A stretch of 64,000 nt of DNA from Antedon mediterranea (GCF_964355755.1 NC_092673.1:14947001-15011000); one strand, 5' to 3'. Numbered from the stretch's first letter, positions 30,737-44,333 are shown. Numbers and translations are program-made. Notes: generated from the sequence alone by a model not told the origin.

Positions 30737-31725
30737 ATAATGTTGGTTAAAGTTTATTACCGGTATTGTTACATTTTTGCCTGAGATTTTTAACTACTAT
30801 ATATATTTTATCGCAACAATACTGGTGAAAATATGAACAGTAATAAAATAGTTACTGGTTTTTTGTAATTCTACATACGGGGAACTAGCTCAGACGGTAG
30901 AGCGTTCGCTTAGCATATGAGAGGTACCGTGATCATGAATGCCCGGGTTCTCCAATAACGTTGGTTAAAGTTTATTTCCGTTACTGTTACATTTTTTGAG
31001 ATTTTTAACTACTGTATATATATTTCATCGCAACAATACTGGTGACAATATGAACAGTAACAAAATAGCTACTGGATTCGTGTAATTGTATAGATGGTGA
31101 ACTAGCTCAGATGGTAGAGCGCTCGCTTCGCATGTGAGAGGTACCGGGATCAATGCCCGGGTTCTCCAATAATGTGTTCGGTACTGTCAAATTTTTTGAG
31201 ATTTTAAACTACTGTATATATTTTATCGCATCAATACTGGTGACAATATGAACAGTAACAAAATAGCTACTGGATTCGTGTAATTGTATAGATGGGGAAC
31301 TAGCTCAGATGGTAGAGCGCTCGCTTCGCATTTGAGAGGTACCGGGATCAATGCCCGGGTTCTCCAGTAATGTTGGTTAAAGTTTATTATCGTTACCGTT
31401 ACATTTTTTTGATGAGATTTTTAACTAATGTATTTATTTCATCGTAATAATACTGGTGACAATATGAACAGTAACAAAATAGCTACTGGATTCGTGTAAT
31501 TGTATAGATGGGGAACTAGCTCAGATGGTAGAGCGCTCACTTCGCATTTGAGAGGTACCGGGATAAATGCCCGGGTTCTCCAATAATATTGGTTAAAGTT
31601 TATTATCGTTACCGTTACATTTTTTTGATGAGATTTTTAACTAATGTATATATTTCATCGTCATAATACTGGTGACAATATGAACAGTAACAAAATAGCT
31701 ACAGGATTCGTGTAATTGTATAGAT

Positions 31726-31798
31726 GGGGAACTAGCTCAGATGGTAGAGCGCTCGCTTTGCATGTGAGAGGTACCGGGATCAATGCCCGGGTTCTCCA
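31726..31798 (+). tRNA. tRNA-Ala (TGC)
   Basis: Clean copy between a CGC C56A unit and a 60-nt unit, the same order as at 27060-27552. Confidence 0.92.
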
Positions 31799-32139
31799 AT
31801 AATGTTGGTTAAAGTTTATTACCGGTACTGTTACATTTTTTTATGAGATTTTTAACTACTATATATATTTTATCGCAACAATACTGGTGACAATATGAAA
31901 AATAACAAAATAGCTACTGGATTCGTGTAATTGTATAGATGGGGAACTAGCTCAGATGGTAGAGCGCTCGCTTAGCATGTGAGATGTACCGGGTTCTCCA
32001 ATAATGTTGGTTAAAGTTTATTTCCGGTACTGTCAATTTTTTTGAGATTTTAAACTACTGTATATATTTTATCGCATCAATACTGGTGACAATATGAAGA
32101 TTAATAAAATGTCTACTGGTTTCGTGCAATTGTATATAT

Positions 32140-32212
32140 GGGGAACTAGCTCAGATGGTAGAGCGCTCGCTTTGCATGTGAGAGGTACCGGGATCAATGC
32201 CCGGGTTCTCCA
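32140..32212 (+). tRNA. tRNA-Ala (TGC)
   Basis: Clean copy, type B leader; 3' flank ATAGTG. Confidence 0.92.
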
Positions 32213-32355
32213 ATAGTGTTGGTTAAAGTTTATTACCGGTACTGTTACATTTTTTTGCTGAGATTTTTAACTAAGGTATATATTTCATTGTAATAATACT
32301 GGTTACAATATGAACAGTAACAAAATAGCTACTGGATTCGTGTAATTGTATAGGT

Positions 32356-32428
32356 GGGGAACTAGCTCAGATGGTAGAGCGCTCGCTTTGCATGTGAGAG
32401 GTACCGGGATCAATGCCCGGGTTCTCCA
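32356..32428 (+). tRNA. tRNA-Ala (TGC)
   Basis: Clean copy; leader ends TATAGGT. Confidence 0.92.
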
Positions 32429-32787
32429 GTAATGTTGGTTAAAGTTTATTATCGTTACCGTTACATTTTTTTGATGAGATTTTTAACTAATGTATTTATT
32501 TCATCGTAATAATACTGGTGACAATATGAACAGTAACAAAATAGCTACTGGATTCGTGTAATTGTATAGATGGGGAACTAGCTCAGATGGTAGAGCGCTC
32601 ACTTCGCATTTGAGAGGTACCGGGATAAATGCCCGGGTTCTCCAATAATATTGGTTAAAGTTTATTATCGTTACCGTTACATTTTTTTGATGAGATTTTT
32701 AACTAATGTATATATTTCATCGTCATAATACTGGTGACAATATGAACAGTAACAAAATAGCTACAGCATTCGTGTAATTGTATAGAT

Positions 32788-32860
32788 GGGGAACTAGCTC
32801 AGATGGTAGAGCGCTCGCTTTGCATGTGAGAGGTACCGGGATCAATGCCCGGGTTCTCCA
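32788..32860 (+). tRNA. tRNA-Ala (TGC)
   Basis: Clean copy; 3' flank ATAACG is that of the 76-nt class, suggesting a spacer exchange just after the gene. Confidence 0.92.
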
Positions 32861-33204
32861 ATAACGTTGGTTAAAGTTTATTTCCGTTACCGTTACATTT
32901 TTTTTATGAGATTTTTAACTACTATATATATATTTTATCGCAACAATACTGGTGACAATATGAAAAATAACAAAATAGCTACTGGATTCGTGTAATTGTA
33001 TAGATGGGGAACTAGCTCAGATGGTAGAGTGCTCGCTTAGCATGTGAGATGTACCGGGTTCTCCAATAATGTTGGTTAAAGTTTATTTCCGGTACTGTCA
33101 AATTTTTTGAGATTTTAAACTACTGTATATATTTTATCGCATCAATACTGGTGACAATATGAAGATTAATAAAATATCTACTGGTTTCGTGATATTGTAT
33201 ATAT

Positions 33205-33277
33205 GGGGAACTAGCTCAGATGGTAGAGCGCTCGCTTTGCATGTGAGAGGTACCGGGATCAATGCCCGGGTTCTCCA
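33205..33277 (+). tRNA. tRNA-Ala (TGC)
   Basis: Clean copy, type B leader. Confidence 0.92.
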
Positions 33278-33636
33278 ATAATGTTGGTTAAAGTTTATTA
33301 CCGGTACTGTTACATTTTTTTGCTGAGATTTTTAACTAATGTATATATTTCATTGTAATAATACTGGTTACAATATGAACAGTAAAAAAATAGCTACTGG
33401 ATTCGTGTAATTGTATAGATGGGGAACTAGCTCAGATGGTAGAGCGCTCGCTTTGCATGTGAGAGGTACCGGGATCAATGCCGGGGTTCTCCAATAATGT
33501 TGGTTAAAGTTTATTACCGGTACTGTTACATTTTTTTGATGAGATTTTTAACTACTAAATATATTTTATCGCAACAATACTGGTGACAATATGAACAGTA
33601 AAAAAATAGCTACTGGATTCGTGTAAGTGTATAGAT

Positions 33637-33709
33637 GGGGAACTAGCTCAGATGGTAGAGCGCTCGCTTAGCATGTGAGAGGTACCGGGATCAACGCCCG
33701 GGTTCTCCA
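33637..33709 (+). tRNA. tRNA-Ala (AGC)
   Basis: T loop ATCAACG, otherwise consensus. Confidence 0.86.
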
Positions 33710-34065
33710 ATAATGTTGGCTAAAGTTTATTTCCGGTACTGTAAAATTTTTTGAGATTTTAAACTACTGTATATATTTTATCGCATCAATACTGGTGACA
33801 ATAATGAAGATTAATAAAATATCTACTGGTTTCGTGCAATTGTATATATTGGGAAGTAGCTCAGATGGTAGAGCGCTCGCTTCGCATTTGAGAGGTACCG
33901 GGATAAATGCCCGGGTTCTCCAATAATGTTGGTTAAAGTTTATTACCGGTACTGTTACATTTTTTTGATGAGATTTTTAACTACTATATATATTTTATCG
34001 CAACAATACTGGTGACAATATGAAGATTAATAAAATATCTACTGGTTTCGTGCAAATGTAACTAT

Positions 34066-34138
34066 GGGGAACTAGCTCAGATGGTAGAGCGCTCGTTTCG
34101 CATGTGAGAGGTACCGGGATCAATGCCCGGGTTCTCCA
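34066..34138 (+). tRNA. tRNA-Ala (CGC)
   Basis: Anticodon stem CTCGT/GTGAG uses a T-G wobble at its base; otherwise consensus. Confidence 0.86.
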
Positions 34139-34281
34139 ATAATGTTGGTTAAAGTTTATTACCGGTACTGTTACATTTTTTTGATGAGATTTTTAACTAA
34201 TGTATTTATTTCATCGTAATAATACTGGTGACAATATGAACAGTAACAAAATAGCTACAGGATTCGTGTAATTGTATAGAT

Positions 34282-34354
34282 GGGGAACTAGCTCAGATGG
34301 TAGAGCGCTCGCTTCGCATGTGAGAGGTACCGGGATCAACGCCCGGGTTCTCCA
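34282..34354 (+). tRNA. tRNA-Ala (CGC)
   Basis: T loop ATCAACG; otherwise consensus. Confidence 0.86.
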
Positions 34355-34496
34355 ATATGTTGGTTAAAGTTGATTATCGGTACCGTTACATTTTTTTGAT
34401 GAGATTTTTAAATAATGTATATATTTCATCGTAATAATACTGGTGACAATATGAACAGTAACAAAATAGCTACTGGATTCGTGTAATTGTATAGAT

Positions 34497-34569
34497 GGGG
34501 AACTAGCTCAGATGGTAGAGCGCTCGCTTAGCATGTGAGAGGTACCGGGATCAATGCCCGGGTTCTCCA
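34497..34569 (+). tRNA. tRNA-Ala (AGC)
   Basis: Clean copy, type A leader. Confidence 0.92.
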
Positions 34570-35127
34570 ATAATGTTGGTTATAGTTTATTACAGGTATT
34601 GTTACATTTTTTTGCTGAGATTTTTAACTAATGTATATATTTCATTGTAATAATACTAGTTACAATATGAACAGTAACAAAATAGCTACTGGATTCGTGT
34701 AATTGTATAGATGGGGAACTAGCTCAGATGGTAGAGCGCTCGCTTTGCATGTGAGAGGTACCGGGATCAATGCCGGGGTTCTCCAATAATGTTGGTTAAA
34801 GTTTATTACCGGTACTGTTACATTTTTTTGATGAGATTTTTAACTACTAAATATATTTTATCGCAACAATACTGGTGACAATATGAACAGTAACAAAATA
34901 GCTACTGGATTCGTGTAATTGTATAGATGGGGAACTAGCTCAGATGGTAGAGCGCTCGCTTAGCATGTGAGATGTACCGGGTTCTCCAATAATGTTGGTT
35001 AAAGTTTATTTCCGGTACTGTCAAATTTTTTGAGATTTTAAACTACTGTATATATTTTATCGCATCAATACTGGTGACAATATGAAGATTAATAAAATAT
35101 CTACTGGTTTCGTGCAATTGTATATAT

Positions 35128-35200
35128 GGGGAACTAGCTCAGATGGTAGAGCGCTCGCTTTGCATGTGAGAGGTACCGGGATCAATGCCCGGATTCTCCA
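35128..35200 (+). tRNA. tRNA-Ala (TGC), variant
   Basis: Acceptor 3' strand ATTCTCC gives a C-A mismatch at the innermost pair. Confidence 0.75.
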
Positions 35201-35558
35201 ATAATGTTGGTTAAAGTTTATTACCGGTATTGTTACATTTTTTTGCTGAGATTTTTAACTAATGTATATATTTCATTGTAATAATACTGGTTACAATATG
35301 AACAGTAACAAAATAGCTACTGGATTCGTGTAATTGTATAGATGGGGAACTAGCTCAGATGGTAGAGCGCTCGCTTTGCATGTGAGAGGTACCGGGATCA
35401 ATGCCGGGGTTCTCCAATAATGTTGGTTAAAGTTTATTACCGGTACTGTTACATTTTTTGATGTGATTTTTAACTACTAAATATATTTTATCGCAACAAT
35501 ACTGGTGACAATATGAACAGTAACAAAATAGCTACTGGATTCGTGTAATAGTATAGAT

Positions 35559-35631
35559 GGGGAACTAGCTCAGATGGTAGAGCGCTCGCTTAGCATGTGA
35601 GAGGTACCGGGATCAATGCCCGGGTTCTCCA
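35559..35631 (+). tRNA. tRNA-Ala (AGC)
   Basis: Clean copy; leader GTGTAATAGTATAGAT is shared with 41108 and 55008, marking a duplicated block. Confidence 0.92.
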
Positions 35632-35988
35632 ATAATGTTGGTTAAAGTTTATTTCCGGTACTGTAAAATTTTTTGAGATTTTAAACTACTGTATATATTT
35701 TATCGCATCAATACTGGTGACAATAATCAAGATTAATAAAATATCTACTGGTTTCGTGCAATTGTATATATTGGGAAGTAGCTCAGATGGTAGAGCACTC
35801 GCTTCGCATTTGAGAGGTGCCGGAATAAATGCCAGGGTTCTCCAGTAATGTTGGTTAAAGTTTATTATCGTTACCGTTACATTTTTTTTGATGAGATTTT
35901 TAACTAATGTATTTATTTCATCGTAATAATACTGGTGACAATATGAACAGTAACAAAATAGCTACTGGATTCGTGTAATTGTATAGAT

Positions 35989-36061
35989 GGGGAACTAGCT
36001 CAGATGGTAGAGCGCTCGCTTTGCATGTGAGAGGTACCGGGATCAATGCCCGGGTTCTCCA
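35989..36061 (+). tRNA. tRNA-Ala (TGC)
   Basis: Clean copy; precedes a 76-nt AGC unit, the commonest TGC context in this array. Confidence 0.92.
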
Positions 36062-36418
36062 ATAATGTTGGTTAAAGTTTATTTTCGGTAATGTTACATT
36101 TTTGCCTGAGATGTTTAACTACTATATATATTTTATCGCAACAATACTGGTGAAAATATGAACAGTAATAAAATAGTTACTGGTTTCTTGTAATTCTACA
36201 TACGGGGAACTAGCTCAGACGGTAGAGCGTTCGCTTAGCATATGAGAGGTACCGTGATCATGAATGCCCGGGTTCTCCAATAACGTTGGTTAAAGTTTAT
36301 TTCCGTTACTGTTACATTTTTTGAGATTTTTAACTACTGTATATATTTCATCGCAACAATACTGGTGACAATATGAACAATAACAAAATAGCTACTGGAT
36401 TCGTGTAATTGTATAGAC

Positions 36419-36491
36419 GGGGAACTAGCTCAGATGGTAGAGCGCTCGCTTTGCATGTGAGAGGTACCGGGATCAATGCCCGGGTTCTCCA
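36419..36491 (+). tRNA. tRNA-Ala (TGC)
   Basis: Clean copy; leader ends TATAGAC, shared with 41968, 49223, 52873, 55868 and 59743. Confidence 0.92.
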
Positions 36492-36846
36492 ATAATGTTG
36501 GTTAGAGTTTATTTTCGGTAATGTTACATTTTTGCCTGAGATTTTTAACTACTATATATATTTTATCGCAACAATACTGGTGAAAATATGAACAGTAATA
36601 ATAGTTACTGGTTTCTTGTAATTCTACATACGGGGAACTAGCTCAGACGGTAGAGCGTTCGCTTAGCATATGAGAGGTACCGTGATCATGAATGCCCGGG
36701 TTCTCCAATAACGTTGGTTAAAGTTTATTTCCGTTACTGTTACATTTTTTGAGATTTTTAACTACTGTATATATTTCATCGCAACAATACTGGTGACAAT
36801 ATGAACAGTAACAAAATAGCTACTGGATTCGTGTAATTGTATAGAT

Positions 36847-36919
36847 GGGGAACTAGCTCAGATGGTAGAGCGCTCGCTTCGCATGTGAGAGGTACCGGGA
36901 TCAATGCCCGGGTTCTCCA
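36847..36919 (+). tRNA. tRNA-Ala (CGC)
   Basis: Clean copy with AATATG 3' flank; starts the 846-bp duplicated block. Confidence 0.92.
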
Positions 36920-37061
36920 ATATGTTGGTTAAAGTTTATTATCGGTACCGTTACATTTTTTTGATGAGATTTTTAAATAATGTATATATTTCATCGTAAT
37001 AATACTGGTGACAATATGAACAGTAACAAAATAGCTACTGGATTCGTGTAATTGTATAGAT

Positions 37062-37134
37062 GGGGAACTAGCTCAGATGGTAGAGCGCTCGCTTAGCATT
37101 TGAGAGGTACCGGGATCAATGCCCGGGTTCTCCA
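37062..37134 (+). tRNA. tRNA-Ala (AGC), TTGAG class (representative)
   Basis: Anticodon stem CTCGC/TTGAG has a C-T mismatch at its base; the T arm is normal. Others start at 37908, 46026, 49866 and 56511. Unit 42611 reads TAGAG. Confidence 0.7.
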
Positions 37135-37692
37135 ATAATGTTGGTTAAAGTTTATTACTGGTATTGTTTCATTTTTTTGCTGAGATTTTTAACTAATGTA
37201 TATATTTCATTGTAATAATACTAGTTATAATATGAACAGTAACAAAATAGCTACTGGATTCGTGTAATTGTATAGATGGGGAACTAGCTCAGATGGTAGA
37301 GCGCTCGCTTTGCATGTGAGAGGTACCGGGATCAATGCCGGGGTTCTCCAATAATGTTGGTTAAAGTTTATTACCGGTACTGTTACATTTTTTTGATGAG
37401 ATTTTTAACTACTAAATATATTTTATCGCAACAATACTGGTGACAATATGAACAGTAACAAAATAGCTACTGGATTCGTGTAATTGTATAGATGGGGAAC
37501 TAGCTCAGATGGTAGAGCGCTCGCTTAGCATGTGAGATGTACCGGGTTCTCCAATAATGTTGGTTAAAGTTTATTTCCGGTACTGTCAAATTTTTTGAGA
37601 TTTTTAACTACTGTATATATTTCATCGCAACAATACTGGTGACAATATGAACAGTAACAAAATAGCTACTGGATTCGTGTAATTGTATAGAT

Positions 37693-37765
37693 GGGGAACT
37701 AGCTCAGATGGTAGAGCGCTCGCTTCGCATGTGAGAGGTACCGGGATCAATGCCCGGGTTCTCCA
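37693..37765 (+). tRNA. tRNA-Ala (CGC)
   Basis: Clean copy, 846 bp after its duplicate 36847; 3' flank shortened to ATAAG. Confidence 0.92.
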
Positions 37766-38339
37766 ATAAGTTGGTTAAAGTTTATTATCGGTACCGTTAC
37801 ATTTTTTTGATGAGATTTTTAAATAATGTATATATTTCATCGTAATAATACTGGTGACAATATGAACAGTAACAAAATAGCTACTGGATTCGTGTAATTG
37901 TATAGATGGGGAACTAGCTCAGATGGTAGAGCGCTCGCTTAGCATTTGAGAGGTACCGGGATCAATGCCCGGGTTCTCCAATAATGTTGGTTAAAGTTTA
38001 TTACTGGTATTGTTTCATTTTTTTGCTGAGATTTTTAACTAATGTATATATTTCATTGTAATAATACTAGTTATAATATGAACAGTAACAAAATAGCTAC
38101 TGGATTCGTGTAATTGTATAGATGGGGAACTAGCTCAGATGGTAGAGCGCTCGCTTTGCATGTGAGAGGTACCGGGATCAATGCCGAGGTTCTCCAATAA
38201 TGTTGGTTAAAGTTTATTACCGGTACTGTTACATTTTTTTGATGAGATTTTTAACTACTAAATATATTTTATCGCAACAATACTGGTGACAATATGAACA
38301 GTAACAAAATAGCTACTGGATTCGTGTAATTGTATAGAT

Positions 38340-38412
38340 GGGGAACTAGCTCAGATGGTAGAGCGCTCGCTTAGCATGTGAGAGGTACCGGGAACAATGC
38401 CCGGGTTCTCCA
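38340..38412 (+). tRNA. tRNA-Ala (AGC), AACAATG T-loop class (representative)
   Basis: T loop AACAATG alters position 55, which is normally pseudouridine. Followed by a CTTTTGAGATTTTAAAATACTG spacer variant. Others start at 43043 (75 nt), 46458, 50298 and 56943. Confidence 0.7.
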
Positions 38413-38768
38413 ATAATGTTGGTTAAAGTTTATTTCCGGTACTGTAAAATCTTTTGAGATTTTAAAATACTGTATATATTTTATCGCATCAATACTGGTG
38501 ACAATAATGAAGATTAATAAAATATCTACTGGTTTCGTGCAATTGTATATATTGGGAAGTAGCTCAGATGGTAGAGCGCTCCCTTCGCATTTGAGAGGTA
38601 CCGGGATAAATGCCCGGGTTCTCCAGTAATGTTTGTTAAAGTTTATTATCGTTACCGTTACATTTTTTTGATGAGATTTTTAACTAATGTATTTATTTCA
38701 TCGTAATAATACTGGTGACAATATGAACAGTAACAAAATAGCTACTGGATTCGTGTAATTGTATAGAT

Positions 38769-38841
38769 GGGGAACTAGCTCAGATGGTAGTGCGCTCGCT
38801 TTGCATGTGAGAGGTACCGGGATCAATGCCCGGGTTCTCCA
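38769..38841 (+). tRNA. tRNA-Ala (TGC), variant
   Basis: D-stem GTAGTGC instead of GTAGAGC breaks one pair. Confidence 0.72.
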
Positions 38842-39616
38842 ATAATGTTGGTTAAAGTTTATTTTCGGTAATGTTACATTTTTGCCTGAGATTTTTAACT
38901 ACTATATATATTTTATCGCAACAATACTGGTGAAAATATGAACAGTAATAAAATAGTTACTGGTTTCTTGTAATTCTACATACCCCGGGGAACTAGCTCA
39001 GACGGTAGAGCGTTCGCTTAGCATATGAGAGGTACCGTGATCATGAATGCCCGGGTTCTCCAATAACGTTGGTTAAAGTTTATTTCCGTTACTGTTACAT
39101 TTTTTCAGATTTTTAACTACTGTATATATTTCATCGCAACAATACTGGTGACAATATGAACAGTAACAAAATAGCTACTGGATTCGTGTAATTGTATAGA
39201 TGGGGAACTAGCTCAGATGGTAGAGCGCTCGCTTTGCATGTGAGAGGTACCGGGATCAATGCCGGGGTTCTCCAATAATGTTGGTTAAAGTTTATTACCG
39301 GTACTGTTACATTTTTTTGATGAGATTTTTAACTACTAAATATATTTTATCGCAACAATACTGGTGACAATATGAACAGTAACAAAATAGCTACTGGATT
39401 CGTGTAATTGTATAGATGGGGAACTAGCTCAGATGGTAGAGCGCTCGCTTAGCATGTGAGATGTACCGGGTTCTCCAATAATGTTGGTTAAAGTTTATTT
39501 CCGGTACTGTCAAATTTTTTGAGATTTTAAACTACTGTATATATTTTATCGCATCAATACTGGTGACAATATGAAGATTAATAAAATATCTACTGGTTTC
39601 GTGCAATTGTATATAT

Positions 39617-39689
39617 TGGGAACTAGCTCAGATGGTAGAGCGCTCGCTTTGCATGTGAGAGGTACCGGGATCAATGCCCGGGTTCTCCA
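39617..39689 (+). tRNA. tRNA-Ala (TGC), variant
   Basis: Begins TGGG, so pair 1-72 is lost; otherwise consensus. Confidence 0.72.
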
Positions 39690-40676
39690 ATAATGTTGGT
39701 TAAAGTTTCTTACCGGTATTGTTACATTTTTTTGCTGAGATTTTTAACTAATGTATATATTTCATTGTAATAATACTGGTTACAATATGAACAGTAACAA
39801 AATAGCTACTGGATTCGTGTAATTGTATAGATGGGGAACTAGCTCAGATGGTAGAGCGCTCGCTTTGCATGTGAGAGGTACTGGGATCAATGCCGGGGTT
39901 CTCCAATAATGTTGGTTAAAGTTTATTACCGGTACTGTTACATTTTTTGATGTGATTTTTAACTACTAAATATATTTTATCGCAACAATACTGGTGAAAA
40001 TATGAACATTAATAAAATAGTTACTGGTTTCTTGTAATTCTACATACGGGGAACTAGCTCAGACGGTAGAGCGTTCGCTTAGCATATGAGAGGTACCGTG
40101 ATCATGAATGCCCGGGTTCTCCAATAACGTTGGTTAAAGTTTATTTCCGTTACTGTTACATTTTTTCAGATTTTTAACTACTGTATATATTTCATCGCAA
40201 CAATACTGGTGACAATATGAACAGTAACAAAATAGCTACTGGATTCGTGTAATTGTATAGATGGGGAACTAGCTCAGATGGTAGAGCGCTCGCTTTGCAT
40301 GTGAGAGGTACCGGGATCAATGCCGGGGTTCTCCAATAATGTTGGTTAAAGTTTATTACCGGTACTGTTACATTTTTTGATGAGATTTTTAACTACTAAA
40401 TATATTTTATCGCAACAATACTGGTGACAATATGAACAGTAACAAAATAGCTACTGGATTCGTGTAATTGTATAGATGGGGAACTAGCTCAGATGGTAGA
40501 GCGCTCGCTTAGCATGTGAGATGTACCGGGTTCTCCAATAATGTTGGTTAAAGTTTATTTCCGGTACTGTCAAATTTTTTGAGATTTTAAACTACTGTAT
40601 ATATTTTATCGCATCAATACTGGTGACAATATGAAGATTAATAAAATATCTACTGGTTTCGTGCAATTGTATATAT

Positions 40677-40749
40677 GGGGAACTAGCTCAGATGGTAGAG
40701 CGCTCGCTTTGCATGTGAGAGGTACCGGGATCAATGCCCGGGTTCTCCA
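40677..40749 (+). tRNA. tRNA-Ala (TGC)
   Basis: Clean copy, type B leader. Confidence 0.92.
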
Positions 40750-41107
40750 ATAATGTTGGTTAAAGTTTATTACCGGTATTGTTACATTTTTTTGCTGAGA
40801 TTTTTAACTAATGTATATATTTCATTGTAATAATACTGGTTACAATATGAACAGTAACAAAATAGCTACTGGATTCGTGTAATTGTATAGATGGGGAACT
40901 AGCTCAGATGGTAGAGCACTCGCTTTGCATGTGAGAGGTACCGCGATCAATGCCGGGGTTCTCCAATAATGGTGGTTAAAGTTTATTACCGGTACTGTTA
41001 CATTTTTTGATGTGATTTTTAACTACTAAATATATTTTATCGCAACAATACTGGTGACAATATGAAGAGTAACAAAATAGCTACTGGATTCGTGTAATAG
41101 TATAGAT

Positions 41108-41180
41108 GGGGAACTAGCTCAGATGGTAGAGCGCTCGCTTAGCATGTGAGAGGTACCGGGATCAATGCCCGGGTTCTCCA
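41108..41180 (+). tRNA. tRNA-Ala (AGC)
   Basis: Clean copy with the AATAGTATAGAT leader. Confidence 0.92.
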
Positions 41181-41537
41181 ATAATGTTGGTTAAAGTTTA
41201 TTTCCGGTACTGTAAAATTTTTTGAGATTTTAAACTACTGTATATATTTTATCGCATCAATACTGGTGACAATAATCAAGATTAATAAAATATCTACTGG
41301 TTTCGTGCAATTGTATATATTGGGAAGTAGCTCAGATGGTAGAGCGCTCGCTTCGCATTTGAGAGGTGCCGGGATAAATGCCAGGGTTCTCCAGTAATGT
41401 TGGTTAAAGTTTATTATCGTTACCGTTACATTTTTTTTGATGAGATTTTTAACTAATGTATTTATTTCATCGTAATAATACTGGTGACAATATGAACAGT
41501 AACAAAATAGCTACTGGATTCGTGTAATTGTATAGAT

Positions 41538-41610
41538 GGGGAACTAGCTCAGATGGTAGAGCGCTCGCTTTGCATGTGAGAGGTACCGGGATCAATGCCC
41601 GGGTTCTCCA
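41538..41610 (+). tRNA. tRNA-Ala (TGC)
   Basis: Clean copy; left end of the ~3.3-kb block that recurs 7256 bp downstream. Confidence 0.92.
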
Positions 41611-41967
41611 ATAATGTTGGTTAAAGTTTATTTTCGGTAATGTTACATTTTTGCCTGAGATTTTTAACTACTATATATATTTTATCGCAACAATACTGGT
41701 GAAAATATGAACAGTAATAAAATAGTTACTGGTTTCTTGTAATTCTACATACGGGGAACTAGCTCAGACGGTAGAGCGTTCGCTTAGCATATGAGAGGTA
41801 CCGTGATCATGAATGCCCGGGTTCTCCAATAACGTTGGTTAAAGTTTATTTCCGTTACTGTTACATTTTTTGAGATTTTTAACTACTGTATATATTTCAT
41901 CGCAACAATACTGGTGACAATATGAACAATAACAAAATAGCTACTGGATTCGTGTAATTGTATAGAC

Positions 41968-42040
41968 GGGGAACTAGCTCAGAAGGTAGAGCGCTCGCTT
42001 TGCATGTGAGAGGCACCGGGATCAATGCCCGGGTTCTCCA
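41968..42040 (+). tRNA. tRNA-Ala (TGC), variant
   Basis: D loop AGAAGG and variable loop AGGCA. Duplicate 49223-49295 has AGAAGG with a normal variable loop. Confidence 0.8.
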
Positions 42041-42395
42041 ATAATGTTGGTTAGAGTTTATTTTCGGTAATGTTACATTTTTGCCTGAGATTTTTAACTA
42101 CTATATATATTTTATCGCAACAATACTGGTGAAAATATGAACAGTAATAATAGTTACTGGTTTCTTGTAATTCTAAATACGGGGAACTAGCTCAGACGGT
42201 AGAGCGTTCGCTTAGCATATGAGAGGTACCGTGATCATGAATGCCCGGGTTCTCCAATAACGTTGGTTAAAGTTTATTTCCGTTACTGTTACATTTTTTG
42301 AGATTTTTAACTACTGTATATATTTCATCGCAACAATACTGGTGACAATATGAACAGTAACAAAATAGCTACTGGATTCGTGTAATTGTATAGAT

Positions 42396-42468
42396 GGGGA
42401 ACTAGCTCAGATGGTAGAGCGCTCGCTTCGCATGTGAGAGGTACCGGGATCAATGCCCGGGTCCTCCA
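42396..42468 (+). tRNA. tRNA-Ala (CGC), variant
   Basis: Acceptor GTCCTCC introduces one A-C mismatch; otherwise consensus. Confidence 0.75.
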
Positions 42469-43473
42469 ATATGTTGGTTAAAGTTTATTATCGGTACCGT
42501 TACATTTTTTTGATGAGATTTTTAAATAATGTATATATTTCATCGTAATAATACTGGTGACAATATGAACAGTAACAAAATAGCTACTGGATTCATGTAA
42601 TTGTATAGATGGGGAACTAGCTCAGATGGTAGAGCGCTCGCTTAGCATTAGAGAGGTACCGGGATCAATGCCCGGGTTCTCCAATAATGTTGGTTAAAGT
42701 TTATTACTGGTATTGTTTCATTTTTTTGCTGAGATTTTTAACTAATGTATATATTTCATTGTAATAATACTAGTTATAATATAAACAGTAACAAAATAGC
42801 TACTGGATTCGTGTAATTGTATAGATGGGGAACTAGCTCAGATGGTAGAGCGCTCGCTTTGCATGTGAGAGGTACCGGGATCAATGCCGGGGTTCTCCAA
42901 TAATGTTGGTTAAAGTTTATTACCGGTACTGTTACATTTTTTTGATGAGATTTTTAACTACTAAATATATTTTATCGCAACAATACTGGTGACAATATGA
43001 ACAGTAACAAAATAGCTACTGGATTCGTGTAATTGTATAGATGGGGAACTAGCTCAGATGGTAGAGCGCTCGGTTAGCTTGTGTGAGAGGTACCGGGAAC
43101 AATGCCCGGGTTCTCCAATAATGTTGGTTAAAGTTTATTTCCGGTACTGTAAAATCTTTTGAGATTTTAAAATACTGTATATATTTTATCGCATCAATAC
43201 TGGTGACAATAATGAAGATTAATAAAATATCTACTGGTTTCGTGCAATTGTATATATTGGGAAGTAGCTCAGATGGTAGAGCGCTCCCTTCGCATTTGAG
43301 AGGTACCGGGATAAATGCCCGGGTTCTCCAGTAATGTTTGTTAAAGTTTATTATCGTTACCATTACATTTTTTTGATGAGATGTTTAACTAATGTATATA
43401 TTTCATCGCAAAAATACTGGTGACAATATGAACAGTAACAAAATAGCTACTGGATTCGTGTAATTGTATAGAT

Positions 43474-43546
43474 GGGGAACTAGCTCAGATGGTAGAGCAC
43501 TCGCTTCGCATGTGAGAGGTACCGGGATCAATGCTCGGGTTCTCCA
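43474..43546 (+). tRNA. tRNA-Ala (CGC), variant
   Basis: A at position 26 and T stem GCTCGG (one G-T pair). Duplicate at 50727-50799, which also has GAGCGG. Confidence 0.78.
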
Positions 43547-43688
43547 ATAGGTTGGTTAAAGTTTATTATCGGTACCGTTACATTTTTTTGATGAGATTTT
43601 TAAATAATGTATATATTTCATCGCAACAATACTGGTGACAATATGTACAGTAACAAAATAGCTACTGGATTCGTGTAATTGTATAGAT

Positions 43689-43761
43689 GGGGAACTAGCT
43701 CAGATGGTAGAGCGCTCGCTTTGCATGTGAGAGGTACCGGGATCAATGCCCGGGTTCTCCA
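43689..43761 (+). tRNA. tRNA-Ala (TGC)
   Basis: Clean copy; its spacer carries ATATGTACAG, shared only with 50942. Confidence 0.92.
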
Positions 43762-44118
43762 ATAATGTTGGTTAGAGTTTATTTTCGGTAATGTTACATT
43801 TTTGCCATAGATTTTTAACTACTATATATATTTTATCGCAACAATACTGGTGAAAATATGAATAGTAATAAAATAGTTACTGGTTTCTTGTAATTCTACA
43901 TACGGGGAACTAGCTCAGACGGTAGAGCGTTCGCTTAGCATATGAGTGGTACCGTGATCATGAATGCCCGGGTTCTCCAATAACGTTGGTTAAAGTTTAT
44001 TTCCGTTACTGTTACATTTTTTGAGATTTTTAACTACTGTATATATTTCATCGCAACAATACTGGTGACAATATGAACAATAACAAAATAGCTACTGGAT
44101 TCGTGTAATTGTATAGAT

Positions 44119-44191
44119 GGGGAACTAGCTCAGATGGTAGAGCGCTCGCTTCGCATGTGAGAGGTACCGGGATCAATGCCCGGGTTCTCCA
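44119..44191 (+). tRNA. tRNA-Ala (CGC)
   Basis: Clean copy with AATATG 3' flank and AAAGTTGATTATC spacer. Confidence 0.92.
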
Positions 44192-44333
44192 ATATGTTGG
44201 TTAAAGTTGATTATCGGTACCGTTACATTTTTTTGATGAGATTTTTAAATAATGTATATATTTCATCGTAATAATACTGGTGACAATATGAACAGTAACA
44301 AAATAGCTACTGGATTCGTGTAATTGTATAGAT